The notes under the pieces are model-generated. The model was not told the DNA's origin. It worked only from the letters and a program-made list of their open reading frames with translations, and did no database searches. A DNA stretch of 20,344 nucleotides from Oehlia diaphana (taxonomy: Eukaryota; Glomeromycota; Glomeromycetes; Glomerales; Glomeraceae): the NCBI GenBank assembly GCA_003833135.1, contig QZLH01001901.1:1-20344 (forward strand), in the 5' to 3' direction. This document shows, piece by piece, positions 1 through 8,800 of this stretch (positions within the stretch are counted from its first letter, which is position 1; the number at the start of each line of letters is the position of its first letter). The translations under genes and the position numbers were made by a program.

Positions 1-57
1 CTTTTTTGTTTTATTAACTAACCTTTCTACCTTTTTCTATTCTTTTTGTTTTAATAG

Positions 58-882
58 TCATCTATTCAAGCTTCAAAAGCTAGTGACAATAGTAATAAAC
101 GTCAGTTTACCTCTGAGAACATTCAAAACAGGCAGCTTTCTTTGACAGAGGGAAAAAATGAATTATATGATTCTGATTTAGAAGAAACAGAGTATTTGTT
201 TGAGCTAAAAATTGGGCTTACCTTCACGAATTGGGCAGAATTTAAAATATGGATTGAAAATTTCGCAAAAATAAAGGGATTCAATTATAAAGTTAGGACT
301 AGCCGAATGGATGGAGATGTAATACGTAATATTACATATGAATGTTCAAGATCAGGCGTCCATAATCCACAGGTTTCTTGCGATCCAACTAAGCGAAGAA
401 ATGCAACTTCACAACATACACAATGTCCTTGGAAACTCAATGTTGCTTGTCCAAAATCGAGTAATAATGTCAAAATTAATTCATTTGTGGATAATCATAA
501 CCATACTCTTATTTCAAGTATACAAGAAATAGCTCCAAGATTTCGGAAATTAACTACAGAAATGTTATCTGACATAGAAAAATATGTCATACAAGGAAGA
601 ATGGATTCTGGATCTATCTATCCGTTACTTAAGCATGATTATCCTAACCATACTACATATAAAAAGGATTTATATAATGCAGTATATCAATTCCGGGCAA
701 AAAATAATCCTGGAGATTCAGATGCATCTCAAATGCTCCAAATGCTATTAAATTTCAAAGAATCATCCTTTCAAAACTCAGTCATAGTTTATCAACTGTG
801 GATATACCAATTTAGGTTAGGATGTTTCAAAGTAATAAAAAAAAAAAAAAAGTAACCAGAATGCGGTCGTCAAAAATTGCAG
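58..882 (+). CDS. FAR1-like DNA-binding protein (MULE-type), partial internal exon, probably decayed at 3' end
   Basis: The frame is open from 58 to a TAA at 853-855 (265 codons). There is no ATG start. The exon is preceded by a good fungal intron end: branch-point CTAAC at 18-22, pyrimidine-rich tract, AATAG ending at 57. The first exon therefore lies outside the window. The residues match the FAR1/WRKY-GCM1 type zinc cluster seen at the N-terminus of MULE transposases: Cys codons at 343 and 424 (CPW), and His codons at 496 and 502 within DNHNHTL. A helical linker typical of the family follows (EIAPRFRKLTTEM, then DSDASQMLQML). The DDE transposase domain is absent. After about 730 the frame loses family likeness, runs into A15 (837-851) and stops. 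Other frames nearby read more like a continuation, for example NQNAVVKNC at 854-880. I infer frameshift decay, or an error in the homopolymer. A donor-like CAG|GTAATA follows at 883. Confidence 0.65.
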
Positions 883-996
883 GTAATATATATAATATAT
901 ATATAATTAATTATTATATAATGACCATGAGAAAAAATTGATATGTTTGAATTTATGCATATTATCACACGATTGATAACTCAATTTATTTCACAG
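883..996 (+). other. Candidate intron after the FAR1-like exon
   Basis: It starts with a consensus donor (CAG before GTAATA) and ends with TTTCACAG at 996, with a TGATAAC branch-point-like site near 974-980. This is what remains of a longer transposon gene structure. The exon that would follow at 997 closes quickly in every frame, so the gene is probably broken here. Confidence 0.4.
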
Positions 997-1119
997 GTGA
1001 CGGGTTTAATAATTAGTGATGGCATCTCAATTTTTCTACGATCACGTGACTAAATCGGGTTTAAACGTGATTATATTTTTAAATTATATGTATTACATTT
1101 TCATTATATCATATTTTCT

Positions 1120-1345
1120 ACATAGGGCTCATTTTTTAAAAAAATTCAGGCCATCTATTAGAATTAAAGCGAGCACGTGCGAGCATAGTAGAATTCGATG
1201 CGGTTCAAAATTTTGAGTTCCTGATCTCGGGTCACGTTAGTATTTCTACGAGATTGCCGATCATCTGAACTCGCAGAAAATTTTATGACGATCTACACCT
1301 GAGCCGTGTTCGGGTCACGTTGCATCGTTGCGGCAAATTATTTTT
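1120..1345. other. Less AT-rich island with an 11-bp direct repeat, possibly an old transposon fragment
   Basis: This patch has clearly more G and C than its surroundings. CGGGTCACGTT occurs twice in the same orientation, at 1228-1238 and 1311-1321, and a CACGTG palindrome lies at 1174-1179. No open frame or terminal repeats could be defined. Origin from a mobile element is a guess based on composition. Confidence 0.25.
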
Positions 1346-2383
1346 CGGTTACTACACCATTAGGCGTAATAACTTTCCATTCTAGTTTAACATCATTTTT
1401 CTATATTTTATTGCTAAATAAATTGATATTTAATGATATTTAATAATGTCAAAAGTAATTACGCTCAAAGATATTATAAATTATCTTTAAATAAAATTAG
1501 TAAGTTGCCTTTAAAATAAATTGACTGCGTTATTTAGTTATTATTATCTATGGAAAAAATTAAAAAATTATTACTATATATATTAATAAACGAAAATATC
1601 ATAATTTTGCTTAATCGAATAAATGTGAAGCGGCCATCATGAACACGGGAATAAAGTTAAACTAATAACCAAACCAAGTAATAAACGTTAAATATTACAG
1701 TGAATAGAAAAATTTATTGTATCATAATTAGATTTAATATTCAAAATTGGTGTTAATTGAAAGGTAACAAAAAAAAAACTGATTAGTAATCAATTATTGC
1801 TAAAAGCATCTGCTGAACACGTCTAGTTACTTCTTTATCATATGCAGATCCCTAACTGAACCTAAAGAAAAAAAAATGAAAACGAATAATTATATATTAA
1901 GTTCACTTCTCTAGTTATTATTTGCGCTATATTATTATGACACAAAAATAATATATTTGTACTTACATAAACATTTTCTTTATACGAAATGAGTGAAAGA
2001 TAAAAAATAAAAAACCTCAGTTCAGATGAACATTTAGATCGTTATACTTATAATTCGATTTATATAATAGACGCTTTATTTATTATATTATATTCATAAA
2101 ACTTGAGCTACAGATAAAGTAACCACGCTTATTTGTAGACATAATGATAATAAAAGAGTTAATAAAAGGGTCGATTATTACAAATATAATTGGTTTACAG
2201 CTTAAGCTACTGTATATCGCGAAATTATAGTTTGGGAAAAGAATCGGTAGCGAGTCAAAATCAGTTTATCTCGAATCATTACAGTATATTGAGTTCTGAC
2301 TGTAATAGGACAGTAGTATAAAACACTATTTTTGTAATGGTGTAATTAGATTGATTTGATTGATTTTAATTAGAAATTCTTAA

Positions 2384-2576
2384 TACCGTAAAGTCCCGAA
2401 TATAAGCACCCCCGAATATAAGCACCCCAGATTTTTATATTACCCGAAAGTAAGCATCCTTGACCAACACTATGCTAATTTTGGCCAATACTACAATATA
2501 CCAAATATATAAATTTACCCAAATATAAGCACCTCTATAACAAAAAAAGTTTGCTTATATTCGGGACTTTACAGTA
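2384..2576. mobile_element. Short non-autonomous element with 25-bp terminal inverted repeats, pogo/Tc1-mariner-like MITE
   Basis: The ends are inverted copies with one mismatch in 25 bp; the shared core is GTAAAGTCCCGAATATAAGC. TA dinucleotides bound both ends (2384-2385 and 2575-2576), as expected for a Tc1/mariner-superfamily TA target duplication. The subterminal motif CCCGAATATAAGCACC is repeated in tandem (2395-2410 and 2411-2426), with diverged copies near 2443-2458 and 2518-2533 and an inverted copy in the right terminus. The interior is about 190 bp with no coding capacity. Assignment to pogo/Tigger type is from the look of the termini, not from a search. Confidence 0.7.
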
Positions 2577-4379
2577 AAAATTAATTTTACATTTTGAAAA
2601 ACAATTAATATATTAATTTTATAATGAGCTAAATAGAAAAAAAAATAAGCAAGTGTAACTAGCAAATTATCTATGATAAAAAAAAGATGCATAATAAATT
2701 ATAAAAATTATTGCAGTATGTAATATATACTAAAATATTACGATTAGTTATACTTTCTATTAATAAAAAAAATTGAGATTAATGGAAATCATGCAATTTA
2801 ACTTTTCAAAATTATTATACATTAGTTGTCACAAAACCATGACCTGCCGAGTTAGAATAAAAATTGATTTATCAAAGTTTTTCTGATCTTTCTTGAAAAT
2901 TGATCTACTTACAGTACTTTAAAAAACTGACTATAATAAAAAAAGTTTGTATATTAATTATTTTTTATTAAAAAAAAAATCTGTTATTGTGTTATTGTAG
3001 ACTCTCTTAGAAATCAACCCACCAGTTTCTTTATGAGAAATTTATTTGTCATATTTTTTTTTTTCAATAATATATAATATTTTTAATAATTGTTATTGCA
3101 ATAATAATAAATTATTTATTTAATATTGTTCCAAATTGTTATTTATCAAAACTTGTAAAAATTTATATTTTTACAAACATATTATTATACAATATATGAA
3201 CAAAAATATATTACAATCTATCTATTGTTGCTGACTCTTAAAAAAAGATAAAATAAAGTCAATTATATCTGGAAAAACTATTGGCTGTCACTGTTGCCCA
3301 AATACTGTAGTCATAAACATAATTTTCTTATAAAGCTACTATTTCTCTATTTTTCGTTAGTATTTTTTTTTTCAGTTTGATAGGTTTAACCTTTATCTTA
3401 CCGAATAATACAACATAATTCAAGATTAATTTCGTTTTACTACCGAATCCTATACTTAGAATAATCGAATAGGATCATATTAAATTATTTGCCATTTATC
3501 AAACATAATTATGCTTTAGCCTTTTAAAAAATTTATTCGTAACTCCGTGAATATGGAACATTTACGATAAGTATCATGGAATAAAATACACGGAATAAGT
3601 TTTTATAGGGTAGGCCTGAATTTTTATCACTTAACTTTTTTTTTTTCAGAAATAAATATTAAAATAAGAATATTCCAAAATCATTAAAATTGGTGAATTT
3701 TCTGATGTGGTATATTAGTTGGGAAAACTTTACATTCTTTATATTAAATTCACCTTATTTCGTTTTGCATTTTCAAATAATTGGATAAAGGTTGAAATCA
3801 ATTATTTAAATAATCCGAACTCAGTATTTCAGTGAAAGTATTTAATACTTGTATCAAGTGAATATAATTATTAATAAGATATTTTAATACAATATTTACA
3901 CTTTCAAATATTGATAAAATTCAGATATATGTACAGTGAACTCACAAATAATATTTCTAATTGCAGCTGATAAATTAATTCTTAATTAATTGTGTTTTTG
4001 TATTGAAAATTACCTTCTTAATGACAAATTATTATTAAAAATCGTACTTGGTAAAACACTTACAAAATATTTTAAATTTTGATAATTTTTGTGATTATAA
4101 TCAAAAATCATGTTTAGTTGGAGACTCGTTATAAAGTTTTAGGTAGTTCATATTAATTTAGTATATTTTTTCATACTGAAGTTACTACGTTTACTAAGGA
4201 CAGTTTATTTTTGGGAAATTTTTCTTCCTTTTTTGGTTACATTATTAAGCTTTATGTATTTTATAAAAAAGGAATATATGGACTGCCGTGATGTTAAAAA
4301 TTAAAAGCATCACCATATGCTATTATTGAGTTAAAATATGTAATCAAGCAAATATCATGAGAATTTAATTTTATTTGTT

Positions 4380-4603
4380 AGTCCGGAGCGAAGCGAAGGA
4401 CTATATACTATTTCGTTTTGGTTTCACAAATGTCCCATTGTCCGCCCGCTCACTGTGTGAGTCGATGGCCATCCATTTGTATTGGTTCTTTCGGTTACAC
4501 GTTATTCTGTTTATGCATGTAATAAAATAGAACGAAAATTGTTTATTTGATATATCATTTATTTTTAATAATCAGAAAACTATACTTCTTTTCGCTCTGG
4601 ACT
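4380..4603. mobile_element. Second short inverted-repeat element, MITE-like
   Basis: The left end AGTCCGGAGCGAA (4380-4392) is matched by TTCGCTCTGGACT (4591-4603), an inverted copy with one mismatch in 13. The left end also folds on itself: AGTCC and GGACT flank a GCGAAGCGAA repeat at 4380-4402. The body is less AT-rich than the flanks, for example TGTCCGCCCGCTCACTGTG near 4440, and holds no open frame. From memory, similar AGTCCGGAGCGAAGCGAAGGACT tags are common in Rhizophagus intergenic DNA; that was not checked. No clear target-site duplication was found. Confidence 0.45.
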
Positions 4604-5412
4604 CCCAACGGTTACCGTTCCCTAGTGATATTATATAACATTAAATTATATAGATGTAATTTGGACTTATTGTAATTAAACTAATATTTGTACAAAAAAA
4701 TTTTTACTTGTAAGTCATAACCAAAAATTTTATGGTCGATAAAAAAAGGGGCAGAAAATTATATGAAAGTTAAAAAAATTAATAACTTGAGCCTCTTTTT
4801 ATTAAAACCAATTTTTTTTTTCATTTTTTTTTTATAATTTATTTTTACACCTATACGAAGTTTTATTTAAAAAATGGGGTTTTATCGAACTAAAACAATA
4901 AGTTGAAATATTTTGGAGAAATGATAATAAACAAGAGTATTAAGCATTGTTACAATAAAGCTCTATACACTTTTCTTTGACGAAAAAGTGGAACCATAAA
5001 GTGATAATTTTTGACTTTTGAAGACAGCTGCGGGTGGCGCAGTAATAAGAGAACTCACATGATGGAATGAGATTTAGTAAAAATGAGGTGCAGTTCCTCC
5101 TACAGTTTCGGCACAAATTATGGGGCATTCTAGAATTATCAGTTATGGGCTGTATATTGTTTAGTTCAACAATAATTTTAATTATGTTAGTTTTAGTAAG
5201 TTTTTAATTAATTTTTATTTTAGTTTTATTTGTTTACGCATCCGTAGATCTGCGGAATACTTCATATGGACAAATATCATATGATCAGTGATCTGCTTGC
5301 ATATTTTTTCCGTGTTGCACAATTGACATGATTGACATTGATTTCAACTATATTGGAAACAATATTTAAATATTACATTGTCATTTTGAGGACAAACACT
5401 CTGGTGTAACAT

Positions 5413-5484
5413 TATAAATTTATACACGAAGCTTAGCGATTTAAAATTATTTTTTTTAAAAAAAATAAATTAATGAAAGAATAA
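5413..5484 (+). promoter_or_regulatory. Promoter-proximal region of the kinase-array gene: TATA-like site, T8A8 palindrome, tiny uORF
   Basis: TATAAAT lies at 5413-5419, about 70 bp before the chosen ATG. A T8 run followed directly by A8 occupies 5450-5465. A minimal upstream frame (ATG at 5473, stop TAA at 5482-5484) is in phase with the main start and closes two codons before it. That supports the ATG at 5488, which has an A at -3 and a G at +4. Function is inferred from position only. Confidence 0.35.
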
Positions 5485-5487
5485 ATA

Positions 5488-5898
5488 ATGGTACTATATC
5501 ATTTTGATGCATGTAACAAGTGTGGTGAAAAATATATGGACAAATTTAGAATTTGGTGTAGACCATGTCAAATAAATTATTTAAAGAATAATTTTACAAA
5601 TTGGACAAGTGGAAATGAAGAAATTGATGATTTTATTCAAATAAAGCAATTAAAAATTGATAGTTATAATGATATAATAATTGAATGGATACCATATAAT
5701 CAATTTATTGATATTAAAAAAATAGAAAAAAATGTTGATAATGCTGTCACTATATATTCAGCATTATGGAATAATGGTTCATTACACTATGATATTAATC
5801 AAAAAGAATTAATAAGGAAGCCTAATATAAGTGTTGTATTAAAATGTTTAAACAACTCTCAAAATTTAATAAATATAATTGATGAATTTCCAATTGAG
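5488..5898 (+). repeat. Kinase array unit 1 (first exon, start codon)
   Basis: The start is ATG with a favourable context. The ribbon is intact: CNKC then WCRPC. EWIPYNQF is present. The glycine loop is replaced by KKIEKNVDNAVTIYSA. The beta3 lysine survives in VVLKCL. The exon ends in Glu (FPIE), followed by GTATGA, so an unspliced message stops one codon later. It lacks the leading YGISQNP segment carried by every later unit, as expected for the original 5' exon. Confidence 0.75.
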
Positions 5899-8800
5899 GT
5901 ATGAATATTATTTATAAGTTTAATTCAAATAATTTAATATACATAATAACTTTTTAATATTTAATAGGCTAATACTTGTTATGATGATATGCATGGGATA
6001 TCTCAAAATCCAGATACAAAAAATTATATCATCATTTTACAAGATATATATTGTGAAAAATGTGGTGAACAATATACAGATAAACATAATAAATGGTGTG
6101 GGCCATGTCACAGAAATTATTTTATAAGTGAATTTAAAAACTGGGCCAGTGGAAATGAAATAATTGATGATATCATTCAGGAAGTACAATTGAAAATTAA
6201 TGTACCCAGTGATATAGTAATTGAATGGATACCATTTAATCAATTTAGTAATATTAAAGAAATAGAAAAAGTTGATGACAATACTACTATATATTCAGCA
6301 TTTTGGAATAATGGTCAATTGCATTATGATACTGATATAAAGGAATGGATAAGAAATCCTAATATAAAAGTTGCATTAAAATGTTTTAATTATTTACAAG
6401 ATATTATTGATGAATTACTTAGTAAGGTATGAGAATTATTTATAAATTTAACTTGAATGCTTAATATAATAACTTTATTTTTATTTAATAGGCTGAAAAA
6501 TATAATAAATTATCATATGATAGATATTGTAGATTAAATAGATTACATGAATTTTATGGAATATCACAAAACCCAGATACAGAAGAATACATCATTGTTC
6601 AAGATAAATATTGTGATAAATGTGGTGAAATATATACAAGTAAATGTATTAAATGGTGTAAACCATGTCACATAAATTGTTTTGAAAATGTGTGGACCAG
6701 TGGAAATGAAACAATTGATAATATCATTCTAGCAATGCAATTAAAAATTGATAATTATAATGATAAAATAGTTGAATGGATACCTTACAATCAATTTATT
6801 AATATTGAAAAAATAGGAAAAATTGATGATAATACTGCTACTATATATTTAGCATTGTGGAGTAATGGTTCATTGTATTATAATGAATATAAAAAGAAAT
6901 GGTTGAAAGATCCCAATTTGAAAGTTATATTAAAATGTTTTAATGATTCACAAAATATTATTGATGAATTACTTAATATGGTATGGAAATTATTTATATA
7001 TTTAATTTAAATACTTTAAGTTATAATAACTTTATTTATATTTAATAGGCCGTAAGTTACAAAACATGCTATGGAATATCTCAAAACCCAAATACAAAAG
7101 AATTTATCATTGTTTTAGAAAATAAAATATTTGAACATAAATTATGTCAGAATTATCTCATAAATTATTTAAAAAATAATTTTACAAAATGGACAAGTGG
7201 AAATGAAAAAATTGATATATTTATTCAAAAAGTGCAATTAACAGTTAATGGCGGATATAATAGTAAAATATGCGAGTGGATACCATACAATCAGTTTGTT
7301 AATATTAAAGAAATAGAAAAAAATGATTTACTTACAATACATTCAGCTATATGGAATGATAGTCCATCATATTATAATTCTACTAAAGACGAAATGATAA
7401 GAAAGCCTAAAAAAGTTACATTGATTACATTAAATTATTTAAATAAAACACAAAATATGATTGATGATTTTCTTAATAAGGTATAAAAATAAATTATTTG
7501 TAGTTTGGATTCAAATTATTTTTTTTTTTTAATATAATAATTGATTTGCATTAAACAGGTTAAAGGTATACTTATGGTTAACAGCAGTAATGTATATGAT
7601 TCATTTCATAAGAAGTATTATTCTTTAATATGCGGAATATCTCAAAATCCAGATACAGGAAATTATATCATAGTTTCACAGGATGAATATTGTGAAAAAT
7701 GCAGTAAGCAATATACAAATATATATAAACAGTGGTGTAAACCATGTCTATTGAATAACTTTAAAAATAATTTAACAAATTGGAGTGGAAATAAAAAAAT
7801 TGATGATTTAATTCAAGAAATGCAAATTAAGATCAATAATAGTAGAGTAGTTGAATGGATACCATATAATCAGTTTATTAATATTAAAAAAATGGGAAAA
7901 GTTGATGATAATACTGCTGTATATTCAGCAATATGGAAAAATGGTCCATTATTATACATTAATAAGGAATGGATAAGGGGATCTTATACAAGTGTTGTAT
8001 TAAAATGTTTAGATATTAATGAATTTTTCAGCAAGGTATGACAATTATTTATAAGTTTAATTTGAATACTTCATATAAGTTGACATTTATACTTATTTAT
8101 ATATATAGGCTAATAATTATAATTACATATATGGAATATCTCAAAACCCAGATACCAAAGAATATATCATGGTTTTATCAAATAATGAATATTGTGAAAA
8201 ATGTGGTGAATTATATAATGATAAATGTAAAAGATGGTGTAAACCATGTCAAATAAATTATTTTAAAAATGAGTTTAAAAACTGTACCAGTGGAAATGAA
8301 ATAATTGATAATTTTATTCTAGAAATGCAATTAAAAATTAATAATTATTATGATAATATAGTTGAATGGATACCATACAATCAATTTATTAACATTAAAG
8401 AAATAGGAAAAGTTGATAATAATACTGCTGTACATTCAGCAATATGGAAAAATGGTCCGTTATATTATGAAAAGAAATTGATAAGAAAATCCAACGAAAA
8501 AGTTGTATTAAATTACTTAACATTAGATATTAAGGAATCTTTTAATAAGGTATGAAACTTTTTTACATGCCAACTAAAATATTTTACTTTAGATAATCAT
8601 TTAATTATATTTATAGGTTGATAATTATAAAGATATATATGGAATATCTCAAAATCCAGATACAAAAAATTATTTTATAGTTTCAAATATTAAGAAATGT
8701 ATACCATGGTTAATTTTACAAAATAATTTTACAAATTTAAGTGGAAACAAAATAATTGATGATTTTATTCAAAAAATACAATTAAAAATTAATCATTGGA

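Larger units (their letters stand above)
997..5472. other. Gene-poor AT-rich stretch
   Basis: No open frame here has recognisable domains or coding-like composition. The stretch contains two short inverted-repeat elements listed separately, a less AT-rich island at about 1120-1345, many A and T runs, and simple AT repeats such as 886-911. The reading frames of about 60 codons at 1016-1216 (plus) and 4940-5128 (minus) have no family resemblance and look like chance. Confidence 0.6.

Noticed and set aside
285..473. Minus-strand open frame of 62 codons inside the FAR1-like exon
   Set aside because: It is the complement of the zinc-cluster coding region, which has clear family motifs on the plus strand.
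5025..5125. tRNA or tRNA-derived SINE (GGTGGCGCAGTAATAAGAG resembles an A box)
   Set aside because: No proper B box (the loop is TGCAGTT), no acceptor-stem pairing, and the anticodon loop is the wrong size.
4940..5128. Small Cys-rich minus-strand frame (62 codons)
   Set aside because: The Cys spacing fits no known pattern, there is no promoter or splice context, and this length is common by chance. Worth only a transcript check.
6037..6243. Minus-strand frame of 68 codons within kinase unit 2
   Set aside because: It is the shadow of a plus-strand exon that carries the zinc ribbon and EWIPFNQF.
8038..8256. Plus-strand frame of 72 codons across intron 5 and the start of unit 6
   Set aside because: It reads intron sequence and is out of frame with the spliced kinase units.
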